Shown: positions 1 to 7,415 of the stretch, piece by piece | Layout of the letters: every line of letters begins with the position of its first letter | How positions within the stretch are numbered: position 1 is the stretch's first letter | Source of the DNA: Acidobacteriota bacterium | GTDB lineage: Bacteria; Acidobacteriota; UBA6911; RPQK01; JADFOI01 | Assembly: GCA_022545645.1 (NCBI GenBank) | Contig: JACZQQ010000123.1 | Location: forward strand, 1-7,737 | Length of the DNA stretch: 7,737 nt | Direction: 5' to 3' | Made by a program: the position numbers and the translations under genes | The notes under the pieces: generated by a model | Databases searched by the model: none | Told to the model about the DNA's origin: nothing | What the model saw: only the letters and a program-made list of their open reading frames with translations

Positions 1-2
1 TT

Positions 3-224
3 GGAACCCATTATGGCCGCGGTCGCTTTATCGACACCTCGATAGGTCAGCTGATTGCTTGGTTTGGATGGGATATCAATCCGAGTGCGCCGGCAGACGA
101 TCCCTCGGTATTGCAATTCTGCGAATCCCTTCTTTTGATGGGGATTGTGGCCAACGTGTTGTGCTTCATCACCATCAAGTGGAACGGGAGAGCCAGTGCG
201 GTGGAAGGGGGCAATGGACAATGA
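3..224 (+). CDS. C-terminal fragment of an unidentified membrane protein
   Basis: An open frame enters from the left edge and ends at TGA 222-224, giving 73 visible residues; the true start lies outside the window. About residues 40-61 of the fragment form a hydrophobic stretch (core LLLMGIVANVLCFITIKW) that could be the last transmembrane helix of a multi-pass protein. It is followed by a short polar tail with one basic residue near the membrane (NGR). The earlier part, with RFIDTSIGQLIAWFGWD, is also partly hydrophobic. I do not recognise the family. The stop overlaps the start codon of the ankyrin lipoprotein in an ATGA arrangement, which implies co-transcription and probably coupled translation. 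The continuous frame and this overlap are the reasons for believing it is a real gene end. An alternative is a fortuitous open frame, which is less likely. Confidence 0.6.
   Translation, partial: GTHYGRGRFIDTSIGQLIAWFGWDINPSAPADDPSVLQFCESLLLMGIVANVLCFITIKWNGRASAVEGGNGQ
203..210 (+). promoter_or_regulatory. Ribosome binding site for the ankyrin lipoprotein
   Basis: The purine-rich GGAAGGGG lies ten bases before the ATG at 221. It supports that ATG over the upstream in-frame ATG at 59. The site sits inside the last codons of the preceding gene, as expected for a coupled pair. Confidence 0.6.
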
Positions 225-694
225 GAATGAACATCATACCCACCCGAACACTGGCCGCCATACTCATGCTCTTACTCCTTGGGCTCACCGCTTGTGCGGC
301 TGAGTTGGATACCCAGCTGATGCTGACGGCAAGGAAGGGGGGCAAAAGCCCAAGGGTCAGAACCTTGCTCAACGCAGGCGCTGATGCCAATGCGGTCACC
401 AGAAGGGGTTTTCCGGTTCTCGTCTATGCGGCCGCACTCGGAGATACTGAAACCGTGCTAGCCCTGGTCGAGGCAGGTGCCGAGATCGATCGGAGCAATA
501 CCCAGGGGCGAGAGACCTGGACTCCCCTCATGTACGCGGCCAGGGGAGGGCACAAGGTCACCGTGAAAGTCTTGTTAGAGGCGGGTGCCGACGTGAACGC
601 CGAACGAAGGGGGACGACGGCCTTGAAGATTGCCAGATCTCGGGGTCACACCTACCTGGAGCCACTGCTCAGGGAGGCCGGGGCGGTGGATTAG
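221..694 (+). CDS. Ankyrin-repeat lipoprotein
   Basis: The 157-residue product starts MRMN and has a basic N-terminus, a hydrophobic core (LAAILMLLLLGL) and a lipobox LTAC with the lipidated cysteine at residue 25. It is therefore probably anchored to a membrane facing the periplasm. The rest is about four ankyrin repeats: roughly 32-57 (degenerate, with LLNAGADANA), 60-92 (VYAAALGDTETVLALVEAGAEID), 99-127 (TPLMYAARGGHKVTVKVLLEAGADVNA, nearly canonical) and 130-156 (weaker). Ankyrin repeats bind partner proteins; none can be named here. The start at 221 was chosen because it gives a clean lipoprotein signal, has an RBS and overlaps the upstream stop as ATGA. Starting at 59 would add 54 residues with no signal, read through the preceding gene in another frame. 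The neighbouring membrane protein is the obvious candidate partner, but that is inference. Confidence 0.87.
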   Translation: MRMNIIPTRTLAAILMLLLLGLTACAAELDTQLMLTARKGGKSPRVRTLLNAGADANAVTRRGFPVLVYAAALGDTETVLALVEAGAEIDRSNTQGRETWTPLMYAARGGHKVTVKVLLEAGADVNAERRGTTALKIARSRGHTYLEPLLREAGAVD

Positions 695-710
695 GGATGA
701 CGTCCCGGTG

Positions 711-740
711 TTGACAAAAAATCTTTGATCCGACTATAGT
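711..740 (+). promoter_or_regulatory. Sigma-70-like promoter for the Asp-box lipoprotein
   Basis: A perfect -35 box TTGACA (711-716) and a -10 box TATAGT (735-740) are separated by 18 bases, placing transcription start near 747. The following GGGAGGT (754-760) is seven bases before the ATG at 768. This indicates the gene is transcribed independently of the ankyrin gene. It is the best promoter-like sequence noticed in the intergenic regions. Confidence 0.65.
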
Positions 741-767
741 CTAACCAACACCCGGGAGGTCAAAACA

Positions 768-2072
768 ATGAACAAATGGTTTGTATTGCTGGCAGGCATC
801 TCACTGGCTGCATCAGGATGCAGTGGAACCCAGGCCGACGACGCCCCAACTTCACAGCTTCTCTCCTTTAGCGAAGAGATCGTGCTGGGAGACGGTCAAC
901 TGGACACCGCCTCTCCATTTTTCAAGGTGGCACCCGACGGGGAGGTCTGGCTGAGCTGGGTGGAACAAGACGCCGACACAGAGGGTTTTAACGTCTTTGT
1001 GGCCTCATGGGACCAGGACAGACAACAGTTCGGTGAGCGGAGACGGATGAACGACCAGGCTGGAGAGGTCCACTGGTATGGCGGTGACAATCGGCCTAAG
1101 CTCACCGTCACGCCAGACGGCAACCTAGCAGCGATTTGGCCGATCCCCAGTGCTGTCTCAAAAACCGGCAACATTCGAGTGGCCCGTGGGGAAAGCGAGG
1201 GTCCATTTGCCCCGGCCATGACCCTGAATGACGACGAAAATCCACTAGGCCATTCCCATGCCTTTCCGACCATCTCCTCGAGCCCGGATGGAAAGATTTA
1301 TACAACCTGGATCGACGGGCGCAATCGCCCTAGCAAGGACCTCGCCCCGGGAGAAAAGCCCGTAGTATCGGACATGAATCTGGCATCGCAGCTCTTCATG
1401 GCGGTTTCCGAGAATGGTGGGGCGACCTATAGCAAGAATTATCCCATCGCCGAAAACGTCTGCGCCTGCTGCGTGCCCAACATCGTCTTCCTGGACGAAG
1501 GCCAGACTCTTGTCGTCTCCCATCGCCTGATCATGGAGGGGGGGGTGCGGGACCACGTCCTGATTCGTTCCACCGATGGTGGCCAAACCTTCAGTGATCC
1601 GGTCCTGATCAGCGACGATGGTTGGGTCACCGGCTGTCCCCACGCCGGGATCTCCCTGGCCAGCGACAGTGAGGACAGGATTCATGGCCTCTGGTTCACG
1701 GTGGGACGGTCTGAAGAGGAAGCGGGCATTTACTATACCTTCTCTGAGGACGGTGGTCTGAGCTTTTCGCCCCGGCAGCTGGTGGCCAAAACACCGGCCT
1801 CAGCTGTTTTACACACTCAGGTGACCATCGACGCCAACGACGCCATCTGGGCCACCTGGGTGAATCTCCAGGATGAGAAGCCGCAGATTTTCCTGGCCCA
1901 TCGCGAGCCGGGTCAAACTGAGTGGAGTCCCAGCTATCAGCTGAGCGACAGTACCCGGAATGCCGTCAAGCCCTCCATGGCGATAGACAGCGAGAACGTC
2001 TATGTGGCCTGGACCGAGTTGGAAGGTGAGCACCGTCAGATGAAGCTGCGGTGGGCGCCCTTGGGAAACTAA
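768..2072 (+). CDS. Sialidase-like BNR/Asp-box lipoprotein
   Basis: This is a 434-residue exported protein with a hydrophobic signal and a lipobox-like ASGC, lipidated cysteine at residue 18. The body looks like a six-bladed beta-propeller of the sialidase superfamily. Three Asp-box motifs are visible: SENGGATY (214-221), STDGGQTF (268-275) and SEDGGLSF (326-333). Recurring W-x-x-W or AxW strand ends (for example WLSWVEQ, WATWVN, YVAWTE) fit propeller blades. The four non-lipid cysteines are all in two motifs, CACC (232-235) and GCPH (C290, H292). From memory, a CxCC...GCPHxG signature recurs in bacterial BNR-repeat proteins of unknown function. I do not see a convincing arginine triad or the FRIP motif of true sialidases, so sialic acid hydrolysis should not be assumed. 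Start and RBS (GGGAGGT, seven-base spacing) are clear. Confidence 0.85.
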   Translation: MNKWFVLLAGISLAASGCSGTQADDAPTSQLLSFSEEIVLGDGQLDTASPFFKVAPDGEVWLSWVEQDADTEGFNVFVASWDQDRQQFGERRRMNDQAGEVHWYGGDNRPKLTVTPDGNLAAIWPIPSAVSKTGNIRVARGESEGPFAPAMTLNDDENPLGHSHAFPTISSSPDGKIYTTWIDGRNRPSKDLAPGEKPVVSDMNLASQLFMAVSENGGATYSKNYPIAENVCACCVPNIVFLDEGQTLVVSHRLIMEGGVRDHVLIRSTDGGQTFSDPVLISDDGWVTGCPHAGISLASDSEDRIHGLWFTVGRSEEEAGIYYTFSEDGGLSFSPRQLVAKTPASAVLHTQVTIDANDAIWATWVNLQDEKPQIFLAHREPGQTEWSPSYQLSDSTRNAVKPSMAIDSENVYVAWTELEGEHRQMKLRWAPLGN

Positions 2073-2167
2073 GTATCAGTACTCCTCGCCACCGGCCTGA
2101 AAGCCGTTGACTTAGCGGGTACTTCGGTAGACATCCACCCTATCTGGTATTCAAAGAACAACGCTGC

Positions 2168-3634
2168 TCACTGGTAATGCTTCGCCAGCCATTCTCCATA
2201 AGCCTCTTCATGCTCTTTTCTGACCCAACCCCCAGGATCAGCCGCATAATCTCTTTCATAGTCCCCTTCTACATTGATGCCGGGTATTGCCGGTATCCAT
2301 GCTTCCCGGAGCACTTCATCCGGATCTCCATATTTAGCTGCTATTTTTCTAATTTCCGGATCATCCAGGGCCGTTAAATGTCCTTTATCGATTAACTTGA
2401 TGGTCTGACCATCCTCTGTTTCGATCTCAAAGGTGTTGAAATAGGTATGCACGTGAAAGTGGCCGGTGGGTAAATTGTTTTGCTTTGCCCATTCCGTTTG
2501 CGACACCTCCCCTGCGGCTGTCGTGCGTGCCCCCGTCAAACCAATTCCCCAATGAATCACCCCGGTTCTGGCTCTCTCCCAGCTGATGACGCGGCTCGGT
2601 TGAATCATCACGTTGGCAGGCCGTGCCGACTTCGGATTGGTTCCAATCGCCACTTCCCACAGCCAGCCAATTCCCGGTCCCGGCATGTCCGGCCATTGGA
2701 TATCCTTGTACTTCTCCAACATGGCCTTCCATCTTTCCCCGTAGCTTCCCCCGGCTTCGATCCGGGTCACTTGGTTGTTGTCAATGTAAACCTCAATACG
2801 AGGAAAAAATCCAGTGTGGTTGGCTACTCCGGCGATCACTCCTTTTGCGTCCAGGGCATTTTTAACTTCCAGAAAAGGATGAGACATGATGTGACCTCTA
2901 TAGAGAATGTCCCGACCCCCTCTTCTCCTCACCGCCTCCTCATGCTCTTCTCTGCTCACCGTCCAGCTGATGTCCGTCCCCTCCGGATCGGTGATCCTCA
3001 CCTTTCTCGCCGACAACACCGTTTGCCAAACCTTCTCATCGAGTGCTTCAACGATTTCAGCAGGGTAGTCCGCTGTCCCTGAAATGAACTCGTCCAGGGT
3101 TTTCCAGGGAATCCCTCCCCAGCTATACCCTGCATGTGGAGGGTTGGCTCCTCCTCCTCCGTTGATCACAACGTGATACTGAGCGACCGCCTCAACGTAC
3201 TTCTTCACAAAAAGTTTAGGGCTCTCAACACGGTGCTCGAACTGATCGATCTCCCGGGCTCCCTCGGCCGGTTTTATCGGCAGGTGAAAGCTGTGATAGT
3301 CCAAAAACAGCACGTCGGGCTTTGCTCCCGCCTCTCTGATCGCCATCTCTAAAGCATCGATCACGCGACGGTCATATTCGCTGTCCACGGCAAGCAGGAC
3401 TCTGAAGCCGGGCTTGATGCCCCAACCCACCAGAAAGCCCGACTCCGCCCTATTTTCTCGGGTCACGATGGGCCTGGCAATGTCGAGCAGGTCGGCCGCA
3501 GTTTCGACATCCCTCAACTCAGGATAGCGAGGTGCGGGATACTCAAAATGGACCTGCGCCAAAAGTGGAGCCGTTAAAGCGAATATTGCAAAAACGACCA
3601 GTAACCTACTTTCAATAAATTGTCTTGTGGTCAT
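2168..3634 (-). CDS. Secreted M29 (aminopeptidase T)-like protein
   Basis: The 488-residue product has a Sec signal (LLVVFAIFALTAPLLAQ, cleavage probably after residue 27). After that it follows the layout of the M29 peptidase / NicX-like dioxygenase fold. An alpha/beta N-terminal part (about 45-160) includes VTRENRAESGFLVGWGIKPG and VLLAVDSEYDRRV. It is followed by a segment with KVRITDPEGTDISW (211-224). Candidate metal ligands by motif are E293 (RIEAGGSYGE), E327 (LWEVAIGTNP), H361 (GVIHWGIGLTG) and the HFHVH cluster at 392-396. In M29 enzymes the last motif is normally His-x-Asp, but here it is His-x-His. Known relatives are cytoplasmic metallo-aminopeptidases and 2,5-dihydroxypyridine dioxygenase, so an exported copy is unusual. 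The RBS AAGGAGG (3640-3646) is five bases from the ATG. It lies downstream of two amidohydrolase genes, from which it is separated by a dyad-containing gap. Catalytic activity is unproven. Confidence 0.75.
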   Translation of the reverse strand: MTTRQFIESRLLVVFAIFALTAPLLAQVHFEYPAPRYPELRDVETAADLLDIARPIVTRENRAESGFLVGWGIKPGFRVLLAVDSEYDRRVIDALEMAIREAGAKPDVLFLDYHSFHLPIKPAEGAREIDQFEHRVESPKLFVKKYVEAVAQYHVVINGGGGANPPHAGYSWGGIPWKTLDEFISGTADYPAEIVEALDEKVWQTVLSARKVRITDPEGTDISWTVSREEHEEAVRRRGGRDILYRGHIMSHPFLEVKNALDAKGVIAGVANHTGFFPRIEVYIDNNQVTRIEAGGSYGERWKAMLEKYKDIQWPDMPGPGIGWLWEVAIGTNPKSARPANVMIQPSRVISWERARTGVIHWGIGLTGARTTAAGEVSQTEWAKQNNLPTGHFHVHTYFNTFEIETEDGQTIKLIDKGHLTALDDPEIRKIAAKYGDPDEVLREAWIPAIPGINVEGDYERDYAADPGGWVRKEHEEAYGEWLAKHYQ

Positions 3635-3653
3635 CTCATCCTCCTTGTCTGGC

Positions 3654-3718
3654 CCGTGGTAAAGTGCCTCGTTCCATAAATATGATGACGTTTGTGGAGC
3701 GAGACACTAAGCCCACGG
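3654..3718. repeat. Long imperfect dyad (hairpin) upstream of the M29-like gene
   Basis: Two arms of 14 bases, 3663-3676 (AGTGCCTCGTTCCA) and 3695-3708 (TGGAGCGAGACACT), are complementary except at two positions. One of the two can wobble-pair in RNA, and which one depends on the strand. The loop is 18 bases and AT-rich. A further outer pair of six bases, CCGTGG (3654-3659) and CCACGG (3713-3718), extends the structure across a small internal loop. In the - strand transcript it would fold just ahead of the Shine-Dalgarno site of the M29-like gene. Only a three-base T run follows it in that direction, so it is a poor intrinsic terminator. It may be an operator, a leader structure or a remnant of a small palindromic repeat element. 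Confidence 0.6.
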
Positions 3719-3752
3719 CTCTGAATGCGTTGCTTGCCAATCCCTCGATATA

Positions 3753-3780
3753 TGTCAGTTGTCAGTTGTCAGCTGTCAGT
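3753..3780. repeat. Heptanucleotide tandem repeat, four copies of TGTCAGT/C
   Basis: Four consecutive seven-base units are present: TGTCAGT, TGTCAGT, TGTCAGC and TGTCAGT, with a single substitution in the third. The array overlaps the 3' end of the adjoining - strand amidohydrolase, supplying its last codons (L-T-A-D-N) and its stop at 3762-3764. Read on the coding strand each unit contains a TGA, and the seven-base period places these in successive frames. Confidence 0.88.
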
Positions 3781-5582
3781 GACCCATACGCCACTTCTCC
3801 TGCAATCACAGTGGCCAAAATCTTAATTTCAGACAGGTCTTCATCCGCCACGTCGCGGTCCAGGGGATTCTTGTCCAGAACCACCAGATCCGCCAGCTTG
3901 CCTGGTTCCAGCGAACCCAGCTCTTCATTTCGCAGGACATAATCGGCGCCCCAGCGGGTCATCATGAGCAGGGCACTATCCCGGTCGATGGCCTCCCGGG
4001 GGCCAAAGACACGACCATCCTTGACCCTTCGAGTCACCAACACCTCCAGATTGAACATGGGCTGTCTCAGCGGGTCTTCATGAGTGTCAGCTCCGTAGCT
4101 GACTTTCGCACCGGCATCGAGCAGGCTTTTCACGGGAAGCATCCATCGATGGGCGTATTCCTCGCCGTACACTCGACTCACACCGGCAGCGTAAGTGCTA
4201 TAAAACATGGGAGGTTGTAGACTCCAGGTCACACCCAGTCGGGCAGATTTCTCGACGATCTCGGGGCTGACCATCATGCCGTGATCCAGCCCAAAGCTCC
4301 TTCCCAGGATCGACTCCTCCTGGTTGGCCTGGTCAAAGGCATCGAGCATCATCAAAAACCCCTTGTCTCCGAAGGTGTGCACTCCGGAGACCCTGTACCC
4401 ATAACGATTGACCACCAGCACGGCGTCAGCACCCGGCTCACCCGGCAGGTCCCACTCACAAAGCCCCTCCGGATAGATGTCACCGGGTAACATCACCTGT
4501 TTTGGAGGTGTCGCGCAGACATTTCCACGACTGCCCGGTCCATCTCCGTCGGGTTTTCCAATCGAGATGCCAATCATCCACATCCGTTCGGTTCCGTGTC
4601 CCTGAAGATTACCGAAGCGTTTCAGGTCCCTTTCAAGAAACGGATTGCTGCGTCCTATTTCATGCGAATACCCCAGCCTGAGCGGCAGCTCACCTGCTCG
4701 ATCCAGCAACCCGTAAGCGGTGACTTCATTTCCCTTGAGACGCGTGGACAAAGTGGTCACCCCGATGGCCACCCATTCCTCCAACTCCCTTTTTAGAAAA
4801 GGCGCCAGAACTTTGGGTGAGACCCGAGGCACGACCTCCTGGTCGATCACCGTGCCGACAGCTCCAAAAATCTGGCCCGTAGGAACTCCTTTGTCGTCTC
4901 TCAGTATCCCGGGGACCCGGTCGCCGTAGGTTTCCAGAACTTTGTCCAGCATTTTGGTGTTAGCGATTCCCTGGGTGCCGCTTCCAATCATCACATAGAG
5001 AAGATTGTCGGGCGCCACTTCGTCCAGGTCATATCGGGTAAGTGCCAGCGAGGTTGCGTTCCCCCGAAATTTCGTATGAATCCATTCCTGGGGAGAGACG
5101 CTTTCCGCCACTCTCTTGAAATCGGATAAGGCGGTCTCTTTCGACTCCCACCTGATGTTCACATAGCGGATGTTCTGCTCTCGCAAGGACTGAACATAGG
5201 CAAGGTTGTACTCATCTTTATAGTGCGACAAGGCGTAGCGATTGGGATGGGAATGGGTGTCTATGATGCCGGGGATGACTGCCCGACCCCCCAGATCCAC
5301 TTTGACCGTGTCGGGTCCAGCCATGGGGAGGATCCGATCGCTGTCCCCCACCGCCAGAACCCGACCATCCCGAAGAGCGATGGCCTGGGTGACGTGGATG
5401 GGAGGCCGGTCGCGATCCATGGTCAGGACATGGCCGTTGTACAAAACCGTATCGGCGTAATTCACCACTTCCGGAGGCAGGTCCTGAGCTTGAGAAAGCC
5501 CCAAAAGAGGCCCCCCACAAAGTAGAAGACTGATCAAGTTGAAGTTAGAAACATTTACAATAAAACGTCTTGCATGACTCAT
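3762..5582 (-). CDS. Secreted YtcJ-like amidohydrolase (Amidohydro_3), copy 2
   Basis: This 606-residue enzyme has an N-terminal signal (SLLLCGGPLLGLSQAQ, cleavage near residue 33), so it is probably periplasmic or secreted. The arrangement is that of the amidohydrolase superfamily. A small beta-domain (about 43-105, with YADTVLYNGHVLTMD) precedes the metal-binding DTHSHPN (H110, H112). A TIM barrel follows, with further likely ligands H402 (SGVHTFGD), H434 (GLDHGM) and D499 (GADTHED). The closing strand is GSLEPGKLADLVVLD (556-570). The length of about 600 residues, including the leader, is typical. Characterised members of this group include N-substituted formamide deformylase; substrate cannot be inferred here. 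It is a paralogue of the upstream gene at 5601-7415, and the gap of 18 bases holds the RBS GGGGAGGAAG (5591-5600), so the pair is an operon. The last codons lie in a heptad tandem repeat. Confidence 0.93.
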   Translation of the reverse strand: MSHARRFIVNVSNFNLISLLLCGGPLLGLSQAQDLPPEVVNYADTVLYNGHVLTMDRDRPPIHVTQAIALRDGRVLAVGDSDRILPMAGPDTVKVDLGGRAVIPGIIDTHSHPNRYALSHYKDEYNLAYVQSLREQNIRYVNIRWESKETALSDFKRVAESVSPQEWIHTKFRGNATSLALTRYDLDEVAPDNLLYVMIGSGTQGIANTKMLDKVLETYGDRVPGILRDDKGVPTGQIFGAVGTVIDQEVVPRVSPKVLAPFLKRELEEWVAIGVTTLSTRLKGNEVTAYGLLDRAGELPLRLGYSHEIGRSNPFLERDLKRFGNLQGHGTERMWMIGISIGKPDGDGPGSRGNVCATPPKQVMLPGDIYPEGLCEWDLPGEPGADAVLVVNRYGYRVSGVHTFGDKGFLMMLDAFDQANQEESILGRSFGLDHGMMVSPEIVEKSARLGVTWSLQPPMFYSTYAAGVSRVYGEEYAHRWMLPVKSLLDAGAKVSYGADTHEDPLRQPMFNLEVLVTRRVKDGRVFGPREAIDRDSALLMMTRWGADYVLRNEELGSLEPGKLADLVVLDKNPLDRDVADEDLSEIKILATVIAGEVAYGSLTADN

Positions 5583-5600
5583 GGTGTAATCTTCCTCCCC

Positions 5601-7415
5601 TTACCTGCTGCTGGTGACCGTCGGAGTTACGGCAAAGCTTCCTCCTCCCCTATCGTCCCAGAAGGGTAAGGTAATGACCCCGTCCCTGGCTCGGTCGTAC
5701 ACAACTTTTCCGTCCACCACCGTCAGGTCAATGGAGAGTTCCGAGATCTGGTCCTCGGGCACCGTCATGTAATCGCCTCCCAGCACCACCAGATCAGCCA
5801 GCTTCCCCACCTCGATGGTTCCCAGAATCTCCTCATCCTCCGAATAGTAGGCGGCCCAGTTGGTCTTCATCCACAGGGCCTCTTGACGAGTGATCTTCTG
5901 ATCCTCACCCCAGGTTCGTCCCCCTGTGCCATTGTTGCGCGTAATCAGCATTTCCATATTCCACAACGGCCTGGACCAGGGGCCTCGGATATCCGCCTCC
6001 ATCACAGGCTTCATGCCTGCGTCAATCATGCTTCTCACCCGCGTGAGCCGATTGACCTGGTCGGCGCCGTACTGATAAACGAGACCATCGGGATTCTGTT
6101 GGAAGAGGTACTTGGGTCCCACGCTGAAGATGACACCCAACTCTTTGGCCCGACGGATGTTCTCGTCGGTGCGAAACAAACTGTGATCGAAGGCCCATCG
6201 ACCCTGTAGGGGCTTTTCTTGATTGGCCTTTTCAAAAACATCCAGGACGATGCTAGCCGCCTGGTCTCCCTGGGTGTGCATGCTGGTGATATTCCAGCCA
6301 TAGCGGTTGGCGAGAATAATGTTTTGCCACTCGCTGTTTTCCAGATCGTTGCCGAAGCTGGCCCAGTAGTTCTTACCGTAGGGGCCATAGGGGGAAGTAT
6401 CCAACTCTCGGATCTTGCCGCTCCAGGTCAATGCCGCTCCACCATTGTTATTGCAATCCACGGGTTGGACGGTGGTGCCATGAATCTTCATCATGTCGTC
6501 GCCAAAGCCGCTCAGGTTCCCCATCCGCTTCAAATAGGCTTCTGCATTAGGATTTTGACGTATCAGTTCATGGGCTACCCGAATCCGCGTCGTCAACTCC
6601 CCTCGGGCCCAGACTTCCTTTAGAATCGAAAAGGTCAGCCCCTGTGACCTCCCGATAACCGTGGTTAAGCCTTGATAGTTGAGTTTCCTCAGAATCTGCC
6701 GCTGTTGCTGGATGTTTTCTTCGGTGATCTGGGGCTGAGGACGGACGTCATAGGCCAGTACCCCCAGAGCAAATCCTGAGATCAATCCGGTCGGTTCCCC
6801 GGTCTCCGGGTCTTTGACAATTCCACCTGTTTCCGGCGGGACGGCTTCGAGCGCCAGGCCGTTGGCAACAGCGATGTTGCAACCCGTCACGATCACCAAC
6901 GGATTGTGGGGTGAAATCGGGTCCAGAAGCTGGCGATTCAACTCATTGATCAACACTTTGTTGTAGGGACCGCTGAGAAACAGCCACTCGCCGGCAGGGG
7001 CCTGATCCACGATTTTCTTGATTTCCTCAAGACCACTATCGAGATGGGTCAATCTCAGCCTCCAGGAACCTGTCTTGAGCACCTGACCGATCCAGGCTTG
7101 ATGCAAGTGCGGGTCCCACAGACCGGGAACGACGCTCCTCCCGTTGAGATCGACCTGTCGAGTCTGGGGTCCTGCCATGCGCCGAATACGATCGCTCTCA
7201 CCGACGGCCATAAATTTTCCGTCTCGAACAGCGACGGCTTCGGCAGTCGTAAAGTCGTCATCGGCTGTCAAGATCTTGCCGTTGTACAGGACCAGATCCG
7301 CATAAGCCACTACCTCAGGCGGCAAGTCTTGCTGGGCTTTCAATAAACCCGACTGCCCCCCATAGAAAAGGCCCAGCGCGATCAGGGATGCCATCTTTCC
7401 TAATCTAGGAATCAT
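5601..7415 (-). CDS. Secreted YtcJ-like amidohydrolase (Amidohydro_3), copy 1
   Basis: This 604-residue protein begins with a signal segment (MASLIALGLFYGGQSGLLKAQ, cleavage near residue 28). Directly after it comes DLPPEVVAYADLVLYNG, almost identical to the next gene, which shows tandem duplication. The superfamily motifs are present: DPHLHQ (H103, H105), SMHTQGD (H380), FDHSLF (H411), EADIRGP (D475) and the terminal GTIEVGKLADLVVL (531-545). A shared segment HExxRxNP...LKRxGNLxGxG (282-305) also aligns with the sister copy. Divergent details are CNNNGG (321-326) where the sister has KPDGDG, and a C-terminal tail rich in G, T and S (588-604). A good RBS, AAGGAG at 7422-7427, precedes the ATG. 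It is probably the first gene of the two-amidohydrolase operon. Enzymatic amide or ester hydrolysis with a metal centre is the family expectation; the substrate is unknown. Confidence 0.92.
   Translation of the reverse strand: MIPRLGKMASLIALGLFYGGQSGLLKAQQDLPPEVVAYADLVLYNGKILTADDDFTTAEAVAVRDGKFMAVGESDRIRRMAGPQTRQVDLNGRSVVPGLWDPHLHQAWIGQVLKTGSWRLRLTHLDSGLEEIKKIVDQAPAGEWLFLSGPYNKVLINELNRQLLDPISPHNPLVIVTGCNIAVANGLALEAVPPETGGIVKDPETGEPTGLISGFALGVLAYDVRPQPQITEENIQQQRQILRKLNYQGLTTVIGRSQGLTFSILKEVWARGELTTRIRVAHELIRQNPNAEAYLKRMGNLSGFGDDMMKIHGTTVQPVDCNNNGGAALTWSGKIRELDTSPYGPYGKNYWASFGNDLENSEWQNIILANRYGWNITSMHTQGDQAASIVLDVFEKANQEKPLQGRWAFDHSLFRTDENIRRAKELGVIFSVGPKYLFQQNPDGLVYQYGADQVNRLTRVRSMIDAGMKPVMEADIRGPWSRPLWNMEMLITRNNGTGGRTWGEDQKITRQEALWMKTNWAAYYSEDEEILGTIEVGKLADLVVLGGDYMTVPEDQISELSIDLTVVDGKVVYDRARDGVITLPFWDDRGGGSFAVTPTVTSSR

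Noticed and set aside
59..220. Upstream in-frame extension of the ankyrin lipoprotein starting at 59
   Set aside because: It lacks a signal peptide and overlaps the coding frame of the partial membrane protein. The start at 221 has an RBS, a lipobox signal and an ATGA overlap.
1245..1685. 146-codon - strand open frame inside the Asp-box lipoprotein gene
   Set aside because: It is antisense to a gene with clear motifs, promoter and RBS, and shows no recognisable domain or RBS of its own.
2073..2167. Possible bidirectional terminator between the convergent genes
   Set aside because: Only very short stems are visible (CGGC/GCCG around 2094, and TAC-TTCG-GTA near 2121), with no T run on either side.
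2480..3082. 200-codon + strand open frame inside the M29-like gene
   Set aside because: The translation is rich in R, P, S and H with no family motif, and it lies antisense to a well-supported gene.
3677..3710. Promoter for the M29-like gene with a TATTTA or CATATT -10 box
   Set aside because: The AT-rich part is the loop of the dyad, and no -35 hexamer lies at a suitable distance.
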